This document shows, one piece after another, positions 17,314 through 30,486 of a stretch of DNA of 64,000 nucleotides. The DNA is from Erwinia sp. 198 (GTDB lineage Bacteria > Pseudomonadota > Gammaproteobacteria > Enterobacterales > Enterobacteriaceae): the NCBI RefSeq assembly GCF_003937915.1, contig NZ_RHUM01000002.1:248001-312000 (forward strand), written 5' to 3'. The notes under the pieces are model-generated. The model saw only the letters and a program-made list of their open reading frames with translations, did no database searches and had not been told where the DNA came from. The position numbers were made by a program, and so were the translations under genes. Positions within the stretch are counted from its first letter, which is position 1. Each line of letters begins with the position of its first letter.

Positions 17314-17622
17314 TTATTCCTTAACGGCAGGAACGGCTGGCTGAGCCGCCGCTTCTTCTGCCTGCCCCAGCTTCTGCTGGAGACGTTTCAGTTTACGCTG
17401 GGAATTAGCCAGCGCCACGCGCAGACGGAGCCAGAACAGACCGCAAATCGCCCAGCCGATTAAAAAACCCGCGGCGAACAGCGTAGCCAGCAGCGTTGAA
17501 ACGCGATATTCACCCTGCGCCAGCAGGTAGTTAAAGGTAACCACCTGATCGTTATGCGCGCCAAGCGTAACAGAGATAATGAAGATCACTAAAACCAGTA
17601 AAAAAATCAGCAAGTATTTCAC
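17314..17622 (-). CDS. lapA: LPS assembly protein LapA (YciS)
   Basis: The 102-residue inner-membrane protein has two transmembrane helices (about residues 2-22 and 42-65) and a C-terminal basic/coiled stretch with NSQRKLKRLQQKLG. Length matches E. coli when translation starts at the GTG at 17622, which is followed by KYLLIFLLV; an ATG four codons earlier is possible. It is the first gene of lapAB. In E. coli this unit is heat-shock inducible; no clear sigma-32 promoter was identified here. Confidence 0.93.
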   Translation of the reverse strand: MKYLLIFLLVLVIFIISVTLGAHNDQVVTFNYLLAQGEYRVSTLLATLFAAGFLIGWAICGLFWLRLRVALANSQRKLKRLQQKLGQAEEAAAQPAVPAVKE

Positions 17623-17756
17623 AGTCCGTCCCATAGTCTGGTGATAACCAGATGAATTATGCCAAAAAATTAGCCCTGTTGCTTGCCTGATGCGCGCAGG
17701 GCGCATGAAATGCCTGCCCAATCTTCAGGTTATGGGGGCAAACGGCGCTAACACAA

Positions 17757-18518
17757 TCACGCCTCGTCGCGTTCGCTTATTTCCTGCTCTTCCGCCGGCG
17801 GAACGGTGAGCGGCCCGCTGTAGCGCTGCACCAGCCAGGTCGCCAGCGTGACCAGCACCCAACTGATGAGCGTCGAGGTGATCAGGTCGCGCGGCCAGTG
17901 CATTCCCAGCACCAGACGACTGGCCATCACGCCAATCGCCCACGCCACCAGCACGCACAGCGTGACGATGCGGCGGCGAGGCCACAACAGCCCTATCGCC
18001 AGCAGCGCCCAGCTGGCTGCAAACATGGTATGACCAGAAGGGAAAGCATAGCCGGTTTCAAATTCCCAGTGCGCCTTCAGCCAGTCTGGCAGGCGAGGAT
18101 CTTCCGCAATGGCTTCCCGCACCATCACGCTGCGCTGCTTGCGGGTCTGCTCGTAAAAGTATTTTTCATCCAGCCCGTGGTTTTGTTCCAGCCACAGCAC
18201 ATAAGGACGCGGCTCGCGTACCTGATCCTTAATAAACGTCTTAGTGTACTGCCCGAGCAGGATTGCCGACACCACGATTAGCAACAGAATAATCGCTGAC
18301 TTAAGGCGATAGCGCAGGCACCACAGGAACCACGCGCAAAGGATCGCGCTGGTTAAGGTTCCCCAGGGACTGGTTACGGTTTCGGTCAGCCAGAACAGCA
18401 GCTGATGGCCCCACCCTGTTTCCACCGGCTGCCAGCGCCAGCCAGACAGCAGCACGCCGAACGGCATAATCAGCAGCAACAGAGCACCCAGCGTGGTGCG
18501 TTTGGCGATCTCAAACAT
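17757..18518 (-). CDS. pgpB: Phosphatidylglycerophosphatase B
   Basis: The 253-residue integral membrane phosphatase (E. coli 254) belongs to the PAP2 superfamily. It dephosphorylates phosphatidylglycerophosphate, undecaprenyl diphosphate and related lipids on the periplasmic face. The three active-site motifs are present in order: K-D-QVREPRP near residue 100, PSGH near 160, and SRLVLGMHWPRD near 205. Several hydrophobic helices surround them. The ATG at 18518 matches the family N-terminus; the longer frame adds unrelated residues. Confidence 0.95.
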   Translation of the reverse strand: MFEIAKRTTLGALLLLIMPFGVLLSGWRWQPVETGWGHQLLFWLTETVTSPWGTLTSAILCAWFLWCLRYRLKSAIILLLIVVSAILLGQYTKTFIKDQVREPRPYVLWLEQNHGLDEKYFYEQTRKQRSVMVREAIAEDPRLPDWLKAHWEFETGYAFPSGHTMFAASWALLAIGLLWPRRRIVTLCVLVAWAIGVMASRLVLGMHWPRDLITSTLISWVLVTLATWLVQRYSGPLTVPPAEEQEISERDEA

Positions 18519-18730
18519 GGTTTTCCCCGGCGATTCAGTAAGGCATTGATTTATTTCTGATGACAACGTGATAAAAAATAATAACATATTGATTGAGATG
18601 GCGATAATTGTGCGGTATTAAAACAATCGCTCTAAGAGGTTAACCGCCCGACGCCCGATTGTGGCAAAATAGCTATTATGAATGGTCGGCGCAAAGGTTA
18701 GCGCAGCCCCTGATGTATCTGGAGAGTCAC

Positions 18731-19324
18731 ATGCAGCTTAAACGGGTAGCAGAAGCCAAACTGCCCACGCCGTGGGGGGATTTCCTCATGGTTGGTTTTG
18801 AAGAACTGGCAACCGGCCACGATCATGTGGCGCTGGTTTATGGCGATATAACGAACAGCGAGGCGGTGCTGGCGCGCGTGCATTCCGAGTGCCTGACGGG
18901 CGATGCTCTGTTCAGCCTGCGCTGCGACTGCGGTTTCCAGCTGGAGGCGGCGCTGAACCACATTGCGGAAGAAGGCCGCGGCGTTCTGCTTTATCACCGT
19001 CAGGAAGGCCGTAATATCGGTCTGCTGAATAAAATTCGCGCTTATGCCTTGCAGGATAAAGGCTACGATACCGTTGAGGCTAACCACCAGCTTGGCTTTG
19101 CAGCCGACGAGCGCGATTTTACCCTTTGCGCGGACATGTTTAAGCTGCTGGGCGTTAATGAAGTGCGTCTGCTGACTAACAACCCGCGTAAGGTCGAGAT
19201 CCTTAGCGAGGCGGGGATTAATATCATCGAGCGCGTGCCGCTGATTGTCGGGCGTAACCCTGAAAACGCGCACTACCTTGATACCAAAGCCGAGAAGATG
19301 GGTCACCTCTTGCCGAAAGAGTAA
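18731..19324 (+). CDS. ribA: GTP cyclohydrolase II
   Basis: The 197-residue enzyme opens GTP to the first pyrimidine intermediate of riboflavin synthesis, releasing formate and pyrophosphate. The zinc ligands are the cysteines in [18 protein letters not shown]. The catalytic region [11 protein letters not shown] and the LLTNNPRK loop follow. The ATG at 18731 has GGAG 6 nt upstream. It is a single gene, convergent with acnA across a shared terminator. Confidence 0.97.
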   Translation: MQLKRVAEAKLPTPWGDFLMVGFEELATGHDHVALVYGDITNSEAVLARVHSECLTGDALFSLRCDCGFQLEAALNHIAEEGRGVLLYHRQEGRNIGLLNKIRAYALQDKGYDTVEANHQLGFAADERDFTLCADMFKLLGVNEVRLLTNNPRKVEILSEAGINIIERVPLIVGRNPENAHYLDTKAEKMGHLLPKE

Positions 19325-19387
19325 CGGATCCGGAGCCGGCAGCGCACCATTTTATTTTCCGCGCGGCATTTTCCCTTTCCGCGCAAA

Positions 19388-19415
19388 AAAATGCCCCTTT
19401 TCAGGGGCATTTTTG
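19388..19415. terminator. Bidirectional terminator between ribA and acnA
   Basis: A hairpin with arms AATGCCCC / GGGGCATT and short loop is flanked by A-runs on the left and T-runs on the right, serving both convergent genes. Confidence 0.88.
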
Positions 19416-19417
19416 TT

Positions 19418-22105
<2,688 letters not shown>

Positions 22106-22211
22106 TACTCCTCCTTCGTTTGTCTTCGCATAACCTGAATAAAAGCAGGGTTTGATTTAAAGATAGTACAAAGTTGCCGTAACGTTTTGATAACATCAAC
22201 GAAGCATAAAA

Positions 22212-22243
22212 GAAAAACGCCCCGCTGATTGCTCAGCGAGGCG
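22212..22243 (-). terminator. Terminator of the 30-residue small gene
   Basis: On the minus strand a 10-bp stem GCCTCGCTGA / TCAGCGGGGC (one G-T pair) with loop GCAA is followed by GTTTTTCTTTT. It lies 28 nt after the stop of the small ORF at 22272-22364 and just upstream of acnA. Confidence 0.8.
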
Positions 22244-22271
22244 TCGTTAATATCTGTTTAAATATGCTTTA

Positions 22272-22364
22272 TTAGTGCATGACCATGCTCAGCCAGAGCA
22301 GGCTGGCCCAGAATAAGGCTGAAAACGTCCAGGCACTGAACCATGTCATTTGAGTTAAATTCAT
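22272..22364 (-). CDS. 30-residue small membrane protein
   Basis: The ORF encodes MNLTQMTWFSAWTFSALF followed by WASLLWLSMVMH, a single tryptophan-rich hydrophobic helix of about 22 residues. GAGGG lies 5 nt before the ATG and a strong terminator lies just after the stop, so it looks like an independent gene. It is too short for routine gene finders. Enterobacteria encode other tiny membrane proteins between acnA and cysB, and this may be one of them (possibly YmiC-like), but I cannot confirm the homology. Confidence 0.65.
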   Translation of the reverse strand: MNLTQMTWFSAWTFSALFWASLLWLSMVMH

Positions 22365-22577
22365 TTTTGCCCTCACTCAGGTCTTATAAGACCAAACGTA
22401 TTACTTCAAAACCTCACGCCTTTGCGAGCAGGTTTTACCGTTTATCAATGGGTTGCCATGGTGGTTTCCCATCGTTGGGCCGACAGCGTGCCCTGACCAG
22501 AAATAGCTGGTCCGTTAAATAATGTTAATATTTATATTTGTCATGTTTAAAACAAAGAGTGAATATAAGCGTAAGGC

Positions 22578-22742
22578 TTAATCTTTATTACTTTTATCCG
22601 ACATAAAATCAATAAAGTTGCGTTGCACTTCGCTCAGTCCCCAGCTTTCCGGGATGATGCTCTCTCTCGCTTTGCTTTTACACTCTACTTTTTTCGACTT
22701 AACAGCTTGCTGTGGTTTTTGATCCGAATACTGCAGGTGCAT
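22578..22742 (-). CDS. yciX: YciX-like small protein
   Basis: The 54-residue soluble, lysine- and glutamine-rich product starts MHLQYSDQKPQQ and contains ESWGLSEVQRNFIDFMS. It starts 2 nt after the ymiA stop codon and is evidently co-transcribed with it. Position and length fit E. coli yciX, which follows ymiA; I rely on synteny more than on sequence. The function is unknown. A longer frame upstream overlaps ymiA and is not favoured. Confidence 0.6.
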   Translation of the reverse strand: MHLQYSDQKPQQAVKSKKVECKSKARESIIPESWGLSEVQRNFIDFMSDKSNKD

Positions 22743-22744
22743 CG

Positions 22745-22903
22745 CTACCCCCATATCTGCCAAATCACGACTGCAACAGCTCCCCAAAACAGCGCCGATG
22801 CGGCGAATACCGCTAACCAGGCTTTGCGTCTCAGATTGCTGTTACGCTGAACCTTCAGAGCTTTGTGACCGAAGTCGGTTTCTACAGAAATTCTGCTAGC
22901 CAT
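22745..22903 (-). CDS. ymiA: Small membrane protein YmiA
   Basis: The 52-residue product has a hydrophilic N-terminal half and one C-terminal transmembrane helix. The block RRKAWLAVFAASALFW and terminal IWG match my recollection of E. coli YmiA (RKAWLAVFLGSALFW). The function is unknown. A Fur-like box overlaps its leader, 7-21 nt before the ATG, so iron repression is plausible. The ribosome binding site is weak. Confidence 0.75.
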   Translation of the reverse strand: MASRISVETDFGHKALKVQRNSNLRRKAWLAVFAASALFWGAVAVVIWQIWG

Positions 22904-22909
22904 AGTTTT

Positions 22910-22924
22910 TGATAATCACTCTCA
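22910..22924 (-). promoter_or_regulatory. Fur-like box before ymiA
   Basis: On the minus strand the 15 bases TGAGAGTGATTATCA match the 7-1-7 Fur consensus TGATAATNATTATCA at 12 of 14 defined positions. The site lies immediately before the ymiA start codon. This is motif evidence only. Confidence 0.5.
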
Positions 22925-23400
22925 TTGAAACGATTGTTTTGAGCAATCAGAAATTAGGAGGAATCCTAAACATTTTATGGCGTGAAATCCAGCTATTTTT
23001 ATTACGCCGAACGATTAATAGTATTCATTAAAGTTTATGAAATCTATTGATCGCACTTAACCAAACTCATGTTAACAAATTATCCTTTAAGCCAAATTTA
23101 GTAACAATAGCTGTTTTTTCGCGCCATTGATAAATCAGCATTTATTGAAACCTCCTTGCCGTTCGTACCCTGCTGTGCCTTGATAATCAGAGTATGAGAA
23201 TCATCCTGGAGGTGCGCAAAGATGCCCGCTGAAAAATGTGTACTGTTTCTCATTTAATGAATAACTTTGGAAAAACATGTGATGGGGACGGCATTTACGC
23301 AAAAAGAATAAAGAGATTTTATCAATTGCAGTAACAGGCAGGACCAATGATTATTGCAGAGCCGCGTCGCGACTCTGAACAGGAATGCGGGGGCGAAAAA
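22925..23400. other. AT-rich gap between ymiA and cysB
   Basis: This 475-nt region separates the cysB stop from the ymiA promoter. A hairpin at 23357-23377 (CAGAGCCGCG / CGCGACTCTG) may help end cysB but lacks a T-run. Fur-like half-sites occur at 23181-23204. I see no ORF with a ribosome binding site. Confidence 0.45.
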
Positions 23401-24486
<1,086 letters not shown>

Positions 24487-24529
24487 TCAAAGATGGGTGG
24501 AATGTATAGCAGGGCAGAAGCCGCTGGAG

Positions 24530-24557
24530 AAAAACGGGCCGGCTGAGACGCCGGCCC
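24530..24557 (-). terminator. Intrinsic terminator of topA
   Basis: On the minus strand GGGCCGGC / GCCGGCCC with a 6-nt loop is followed by GTTTTTC, a few bases after the topA stop. Confidence 0.85.
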
Positions 24558-24563
24558 GACAGG

Positions 24564-27182
24564 TTACTTCTTGCTGGCTTTCGCCGCTTTTTCGGTGACC
24601 GCCCATTTGCCGTCGACGTAGAACGCCGTCCAGCCTGTAGCCTTACCTTCTTTTTCCGTACTGACGTACTGCTGCTTCGTTTTGCGGCTGAATCGCACTA
24701 CCGTCTTGTTGCCTTCATCATCGGCAACCGGCGCATCGGCCAGATAACGCAGCTTTTCCGGCAGACGATCGCGGAAGCGTTGCAGCTCTTCCACCAGCGG
24801 CGCGCGCGTTTCCCTGGATTTAGGGAAGGTGTTAGCCGCCAGGAATACGCCTGCCGCGCCGTCGCGCAGTACAAAGTAAGCATCCGATTTTTCACACTGC
24901 AGCTCCGGCAGCGGAACCGGATCTTCTTTTGGCGGCGCAACGTCGCCGTTACGCAGGATCTTACGGGTATTTTTACAGTCGTCGTTGGTGCAGGCCATGT
25001 ACTTGCCGAAACGGCCCATTTTCAGGTGCATCTCCGAGCCACACTTTTCGCACTCTACGATCGGCCCGTCATAGCCTTTGATACGAAATTCGCCCTGCTC
25101 GATTTCATAACCGTCGCAGCTTGGGTTGTTGCCGCACACATGCAGTTTACGCTGATTATCAATCAGGTAGCTGTCCATCGCCGTGCCGCATTTACCACAG
25201 CGACGGCGCGCGCGCAGCGCGTTGGTTTCCGCATCTTCGCCTTCGAGAATATTCAGTACCTCATTCTCCGGGATCAGATTGATGGTTTGCTTGCAGCGCT
25301 CTTTCGGCGGCAGCGCATAGCCGGAGCAGCCGAGGAACACGCCGGTGCTGGCGGTACGGATCCCCATCTTACGCCCGCAGGTTGGGCAATCGATGGTGGT
25401 CAGCACCATCTGGTTCGGCTGCATGCCGCCCTCTTCCGGATCTTTATCCGCCTTTTCCAGCTGCTGGCTGAAGTCGGCGAAGAATTTATCCAGCACGCCT
25501 TTCCACTGCGCTTCGTTGTTGGCGACCTGATCCAGGCTGTTTTCCATATGCGCGGTGAAGTCGTAGTTCATCAGCTCGCGGAAGTTTTCTTCCAGCCGGT
25601 CGGTAACGATTTCGCCCATCTTTTCCGCATAGAATCGACGGCTTTCCACGCGCACGTAGCCGCGATCCTGAATGGTCGAGATAATCGAGGCGTAGGTGGA
25701 AGGACGACCGATACCGCGTTTTTCCAGCTCGCGTACCAGCGAGGCTTCACTGAAGCGTGCCGGCGGTTTGGTAAAGTGCTGGCTTGGCTTCAGCTGCTGC
25801 AGCGCCAGATCTTTCCCCACTTCAACCGGCGGCAGCGTACGGTCTTCATCGCCTTTGCGCAGCGCAGGCATCACGCGGGTCCAGCCGTCAAAGCGCAGCG
25901 TACGCCCTTTCGCCTTGAGTTTGAACTCGCCGGCGCTAACGGTCAGCGTCGTGGAATCATACTGCGCCGGCATCATCTGACAGGCAACGAACTGACGCCA
26001 GATTAGCTGATAAAGCTTCTGCGCGTCGGCTTCCATATCCTTCAGCTGTTCGGCCAGGACGGCGACGTCAGAAGGACGGATCGCTTCGTGCGCTTCCTGT
26101 GAGTTATCTTTGCTGGCATAGGCATTGGCGGTCTTCGGCAAATATTTTTCGCCAAATTCGTTTTCGATATAGCCGCGCGCCATGCTGACCGCATCCTGAC
26201 TCAGATTGGTCGAGTCGGTACGCATATAGGTAATGTGGCCCGCTTCATAGAGGCGCTGCGCCATCATCATGGTTTTTTTCACGCCGTAGCCCAGACGGGT
26301 ACTGGCCGCCTGTTGCAGCGTTGAGGTAATAAACGGCGCGCCGGGCTTGCTGCTGGTCGGCTTATCTTCACGGTCGGTAACCTGATAGCGCGCTTTCTCC
26401 AGCAGGCTGACGGCGGCCTGGGTCTGCTCGCCGTTAACCGGACGGAAAGGCTTGTCGTGCTGATGAGTCACTTCCATAGGCAGCAGCGTGCCTTCCGGCG
26501 TATTCAGATCGGCATGCAGCTCCCAATACTCTTCCGGCACGAACGCTTTGATTTCGCGCTCGCGCTCTACCACCAGCCGCACGGCAACTGACTGCACGCG
26601 CCCTGCGGACAGTCCGCGAGCGATTTTCTTCCACAGCAGCGGCGAAACCATATAGCCCACCACGCGGTCCATAAAGCGGCGCGCCTGCTGAGCATTAACC
26701 CGATTGATATTCAGTTCGCCCGGCTTGTCGAAAGCCTGACGAATAGCATTTTTGGTGATTTCGTTGAACACCACGCGGCTGAAGCGCGAATCATCGCCGC
26801 CGATCACTTCCCGCAGGTGCCAGGCAATGGCTTCCCCTTCGCGGTCAAGGTCGGTTGCGAGATAGATGTGGTCGGCATTTTGCGCCAGCGCTTTCAGCTC
26901 GGAAACCACTTTCTCCTTGCCGGGAAGGATCTGATAGTTCGCTTCCCAGCCGTGATAGGGATCGACGCCCATCCGGCTGACCAGCGCGGCCTTCTCGTCC
27001 TTTTTCACCTTTTTGGTGGTCTTACTGGTTGTAGAGTCAGCGCTCTTTTTAACTGTTGATCCACTGGTCGGCAAATCGCGGATATGACCGACGCTGGATT
27101 TCACCACGTAGTCGTTTCCGAGATATTTATTGATTGTTTTGGCTTTTGCCGGGGACTCAACTATTACGAGAGCTTTGCCCAT
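24564..27182 (-). CDS. topA: DNA topoisomerase I
   Basis: The 872-residue type IA topoisomerase (E. coli 865) relaxes negative supercoils. The TOPRIM domain begins [12 protein letters not shown] and contains the metal motif [12 protein letters not shown]. The nucleophilic tyrosine is Y319 in [10 protein letters not shown], the same number as in E. coli. The C-terminal region has three tetracysteine zinc ribbons (CPTC, CGKCG, CEKCG) and a final basic domain. The ATG at 27182 follows AAAGG; the longer frame to 27263 is unsupported. Confidence 0.98.
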   Translation of the reverse strand: MGKALVIVESPAKAKTINKYLGNDYVVKSSVGHIRDLPTSGSTVKKSADSTTSKTTKKVKKDEKAALVSRMGVDPYHGWEANYQILPGKEKVVSELKALAQNADHIYLATDLDREGEAIAWHLREVIGGDDSRFSRVVFNEITKNAIRQAFDKPGELNINRVNAQQARRFMDRVVGYMVSPLLWKKIARGLSAGRVQSVAVRLVVEREREIKAFVPEEYWELHADLNTPEGTLLPMEVTHQHDKPFRPVNGEQTQAAVSLLEKARYQVTDREDKPTSSKPGAPFITSTLQQAASTRLGYGVKKTMMMAQRLYEAGHITYMRTDSTNLSQDAVSMARGYIENEFGEKYLPKTANAYASKDNSQEAHEAIRPSDVAVLAEQLKDMEADAQKLYQLIWRQFVACQMMPAQYDSTTLTVSAGEFKLKAKGRTLRFDGWTRVMPALRKGDEDRTLPPVEVGKDLALQQLKPSQHFTKPPARFSEASLVRELEKRGIGRPSTYASIISTIQDRGYVRVESRRFYAEKMGEIVTDRLEENFRELMNYDFTAHMENSLDQVANNEAQWKGVLDKFFADFSQQLEKADKDPEEGGMQPNQMVLTTIDCPTCGRKMGIRTASTGVFLGCSGYALPPKERCKQTINLIPENEVLNILEGEDAETNALRARRRCGKCGTAMDSYLIDNQRKLHVCGNNPSCDGYEIEQGEFRIKGYDGPIVECEKCGSEMHLKMGRFGKYMACTNDDCKNTRKILRNGDVAPPKEDPVPLPELQCEKSDAYFVLRDGAAGVFLAANTFPKSRETRAPLVEELQRFRDRLPEKLRYLADAPVADDEGNKTVVRFSRKTKQQYVSTEKEGKATGWTAFYVDGKWAVTEKAAKASKK

Positions 27183-27580
27183 ATTTACCTTTACCTGATT
27201 AAAACATCCGAGAGTAAATTGTGCCGAAAGCCTGCGGGCAATCCAGCGCGTTAAAACCTTCATGGCCGACGGCAGAATCCGGCACTTTCCCTGTTAACGC
27301 TTCCCGCTCAGGAAGCCAACTCACTGATTAACGACACCTTTTACAAACTGTTAAGCGCATCACTAACAAAGCGTAAAGCCAGTTTTACGCCCGGAACCCG
27401 AAACGCCCACACTCTACCTGATAAAATCTGTTACGCAACTTAATTAGCATCCACAGCGGATTTACGCCAGAAAGTCATAAAAAAGCGTGTGGGCAGGCAA
27501 GCGCCCATCGGCATTGAGTTTTTGCGGCGGCGCGGCGTACTATACTGCTCACCTGCCGTCTCTATAAAGGAGAGAATTCT
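27183..27580. other. Divergent topA-yciN intergenic region
   Basis: This roughly 400-nt region should hold the topA promoters (E. coli uses several, tuned by supercoiling) and the yciN promoter. I cannot assign individual elements with confidence and see no additional gene. Confidence 0.45.
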
Positions 27581-27829
27581 GTGAAGCATACCCAGGCTAT
27601 TGATAAATCTGCCCTCCTGCAAAAGGCAAACGAGCTCATCGCGGAGCACAAAGATTTTTTTCCCGGACTGAGCGCTACGGACGTGGAGCAGAAAGGCGAC
27701 GTGCTGGTTTTTCGCGGCGACTATTTTTTGGATGAGCAAGGCTTGCCCGGCAGTAAAAGCACGGTCGTGTTTAACGTTTTTAAGTTTCTGGCCACGGAGC
27801 TGTCGCCACTTTATCACCTGCAGGAATAG
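27581..27829 (+). CDS. yciN: Conserved small protein YciN
   Basis: The 82-residue soluble protein matches E. coli YciN (83 aa), with the conserved block [20 protein letters not shown]. Its function is unknown. It starts with GTG at 27581, with GGAG 9 nt upstream. It is convergent with sohB. Confidence 0.92.
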   Translation: MKHTQAIDKSALLQKANELIAEHKDFFPGLSATDVEQKGDVLVFRGDYFLDEQGLPGSKSTVVFNVFKFLATELSPLYHLQE

Positions 27830-27855
27830 CGCCCGCCAGGCAGGCGCTAACAGAA

Positions 27856-28905
27856 CTACAGCAGCGGCTTCTCGCCACGCTGCCACAGGCGCAGCAGCAG
27901 GCGTTCGACGCTGACGCTGGCGCTTTGCGTAAAGCGATCCATCATTTTTTTGCGCTTCACGTAGTGCACCGCAACCACTTCCCGCGCCTGCATTTGGTCG
28001 ATAATCAGATCGTCGCTGGTACCGATAGCGTCGACCAGGCCTTTTTCCAGTGCCTGGGTGCCGAACCAGTGTTCGCCCGTCGCCACGCTATCGATGTCCA
28101 GCGTCGGGCGCATCTGATGCACAAACTCTTTAAACAGCTGATGCGTCTCGTTGAGATCTTCGCGGAATTTTTCGCGGCCCTGTTCGGTATTTTCACCAAA
28201 CAGCGTTAGCGTGCGCTTGTACTCTCCGGCCGTATGCAGCTCCACGTCGATTTCATTACGCTTCAGCAGGCGGTTGAAGTTAGGGATTTGGGCAACCACG
28301 CCGATCGAGCCGATGATAGAAAACGGCGCGGCCACGATGCGATCGGCCACGCAGGCCATCATATAGCCGCCGCTCGCCGCCACCTTATCCACCGCCACGG
28401 TCAAACGAATGTTCTTATCGCGCAGCCGCTGAAGCTGGGAAGAAGCCAGCCCATAGCCGTGCACCACGCCACCCGGGCTTTCCAGACGCAGCAGTACTTC
28501 ATCCTGCGGTCTGGCGACGGCCATAACCGCCGAGATCTCTTCACGCAGCGAGGCGACCTCGTGCGCGTCCATGCTGCCTTTAAAATCCATCACATACAGC
28601 GTGGGCTTGCTTTCGGCTGGCTTAATACCCTGTTTTGCCTCGGCTTTGGCGGTTTTTGCCTCCAGTTTGTCCTTTTTTTTCTGCTCTTTATACCAGCGCT
28701 TTTTGTCATGCGGCTTCATGCTCGCCAGGCGCATTTCATCCTTTATCTCCTGATACGCCTCATTCAGCCGAGTCAGGCGCAGCTGGCCGCCCTGAGCGCG
28801 TTTACGCATGGCCAGATGCGTAATCAGAATAGCAATGGCCGCGATCGCCACGACCACCGTGACCGTCTTGGCCAGAAAAAGTCCGTAGTAAGAGAGTAGT
28901 TCCAC
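27856..28905 (-). CDS. sohB: Inner-membrane peptidase SohB (S49 family)
   Basis: The 349-residue product equals E. coli SohB when translation starts from the GTG at 28905 (ELLSYYGLFLAKT). A transmembrane helix occupies about residues 8-30, followed by a lysine-rich linker. The S49 domain has the serine nucleophile in SIIGSIGVVAQ and the upstream DKVAASGGYMMA segment that holds the second catalytic region. In E. coli extra copies of sohB suppress the temperature sensitivity of degP mutants. Confidence 0.95.
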   Translation of the reverse strand: MELLSYYGLFLAKTVTVVVAIAAIAILITHLAMRKRAQGGQLRLTRLNEAYQEIKDEMRLASMKPHDKKRWYKEQKKKDKLEAKTAKAEAKQGIKPAESKPTLYVMDFKGSMDAHEVASLREEISAVMAVARPQDEVLLRLESPGGVVHGYGLASSQLQRLRDKNIRLTVAVDKVAASGGYMMACVADRIVAAPFSIIGSIGVVAQIPNFNRLLKRNEIDVELHTAGEYKRTLTLFGENTEQGREKFREDLNETHQLFKEFVHQMRPTLDIDSVATGEHWFGTQALEKGLVDAIGTSDDLIIDQMQAREVVAVHYVKRKKMMDRFTQSASVSVERLLLRLWQRGEKPLL

Positions 28906-29104
28906 GCATTCCGCCTTATTTAACATCCAATTAGATCAGTGGCTAGTGTAGCCGAGTCGGTGCCCGGCGTCGCCCGGATCCGTCACGGGCGCAAAGATAG
29001 CGCTGCGCAGAGACCAGGCATTCGGGCGGTTTACTGTTGCGGTCAATGGATTAGCAGCGTTACCCTGTTTTCCTTCCGCACCAAGAACCGCCAGAGGCGC
29101 ATCA

Positions 29105-29860
29105 ATGAATTATCAACCCACCAGTCAATTGCTCAACGATCGTATTATTCTTGTCACCGGCGCCAGCGACGGCATTGGCCGCGAGGCTGCCGTCACCTAC
29201 GCTCGCTACGGTGCGCAGGTTATTTTGCTGGGACGCAACGCGCAGAAGCTGCAAAGCGTGGCGGATGAAATCACCGCTGTCGGCAAGCCTTCACCGCTTT
29301 TCTTTATACTGGATTTGGACAGCGCCACGCCGGAAACCTGCCGCCAGCTGGCCGATGAGCTTTCCCGTCATGTTTCAAGACTGGACGGCGTGCTGCACAA
29401 CGCAGGCCTGCTGGGCGACGTGGTGCCAATGACCGAGCAGGATCCCGCCGTCTGGCAGCAGGTGATGCGCGTAAACGTTAACGCCACTTTCTTTCTGACC
29501 CAGGCGCTGCTGCCGCTACTGCTGAAGTCGCAGGCCGGCTCGCTGGTGTTCACCTCTTCCAGCGTCGGCCGTCAGGGACGCGCGGGCTGGGGCGCCTACT
29601 CCGTCTCTAAATTCGCTACCGAAGGCATGATGCAGGTGCTGGCCGAGGAGTATCGCGACCAGCTGCGCGTCAACTGTATTAACCCCGGCGGCACCCGCAC
29701 CAAAATGCGCGCCAGCGCCTTTCCTCAGGAGAATGCAGGCAAGCTGAAAACCCCGGCGGATATTATGCCCACTTACCTTTACGTCATGGGCGATGACTGC
29801 ACGGAAAGCGGCGTCAGCTTTGATGCGCAGCCGGGACGCAAACCGGGAGCGGCAGAATAA
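29105..29860 (+). CDS. yciK: Short-chain dehydrogenase YciK
   Basis: The 251-residue Rossmann-fold oxidoreductase matches E. coli YciK (252 aa). The NAD(P)-binding TGASDGIG lies near residue 20, NAG near 100, the catalytic serine in FTSSSVGRQG, and the YSVSK tyrosine/lysine pair near 165. The physiological substrate is not known. Its stop overlaps the btuR start by one base, so the two are coupled. Confidence 0.95.
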   Translation: MNYQPTSQLLNDRIILVTGASDGIGREAAVTYARYGAQVILLGRNAQKLQSVADEITAVGKPSPLFFILDLDSATPETCRQLADELSRHVSRLDGVLHNAGLLGDVVPMTEQDPAVWQQVMRVNVNATFFLTQALLPLLLKSQAGSLVFTSSSVGRQGRAGWGAYSVSKFATEGMMQVLAEEYRDQLRVNCINPGGTRTKMRASAFPQENAGKLKTPADIMPTYLYVMGDDCTESGVSFDAQPGRKPGAAE

Positions 29861-30450
29861 TGGCCGACGATCGCCACCAGCAGCGTCAGCAAAAGCTGAA
29901 GGAGAAAGTTGACGCGCGGATTGCCGCCGCGACGGAAACGCGCGGCATTCTGATGGTGTTTACCGGTAACGGCAAAGGCAAGACCACGGCCGCTTTCGGC
30001 ACTGTCGCCCGTGCGGTGGGCCATCAAAAACGCGCAGGCGTCATTCAGTTTATCAAGGGCGAATGGCCTAACGGCGAACGCAATTTGCTGGAGCCGCACG
30101 GCGTGGAGTTTCAGGTGATGGCGACCGGCTTCACCTGGGATACGCAGAACCGCGAAACCGATACCGCCGCCTGTCTTGAGGTCTGGCAGCACGGCAAACG
30201 GATGTTGCAGGATGCGTCGCTGGATCTGGTGGTGATGGATGAGCTGACTTATATGGTGAGCTTTGACTATCTGCCGCTGGAAGAGGTCATGGCGGCGCTG
30301 CGCGCCCGTCCGCCTCAGCAGAGCGTTATCATTACCGGCCGGGGCTGTCATCGCGATTTGCTGGCGCTGGCGGACACCGTGACCGAAATGCGTCCGGTTA
30401 AGCACGCTTTTGATGCAGGGATCCAGGCGCAGCAAGGTATCGACTGGTAA
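29860..30450 (+). CDS. btuR: Cob(I)yrinic acid a,c-diamide adenosyltransferase
   Basis: The 196-residue enzyme (BtuR/CobO) adds the 5'-deoxyadenosyl group of ATP to cobalamin or precursors. The P-loop GNGKGKTTAAFG lies near residue 36, and MDELTYMVS holds a conserved Asp/Glu. It serves cobalamin salvage and assimilation. It is translationally coupled to yciK (TAATGG) and followed by a bidirectional terminator. Confidence 0.96.
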   Translation: MADDRHQQRQQKLKEKVDARIAAATETRGILMVFTGNGKGKTTAAFGTVARAVGHQKRAGVIQFIKGEWPNGERNLLEPHGVEFQVMATGFTWDTQNRETDTAACLEVWQHGKRMLQDASLDLVVMDELTYMVSFDYLPLEEVMAALRARPPQQSVIITGRGCHRDLLALADTVTEMRPVKHAFDAGIQAQQGIDW

Positions 30451-30456
30451 AAAGTA

Positions 30457-30484
30457 AAAAAGGGCGAATCGCTTCGCCCTTTTC
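30457..30484. terminator. Bidirectional terminator between btuR and rluB
   Basis: An 11-bp stem AAAAGGGCGAA / TTCGCCCTTTT with loop TCGC serves both convergent genes. Confidence 0.88.
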
Positions 30485-30486
30485 TG

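Noticed and set aside
23181-23204. Second Fur-like sequence between ymiA and cysB
   Set aside because: Only half-sites match (TGATAAT and TGAGAAT); the full 7-1-7 pattern fails.
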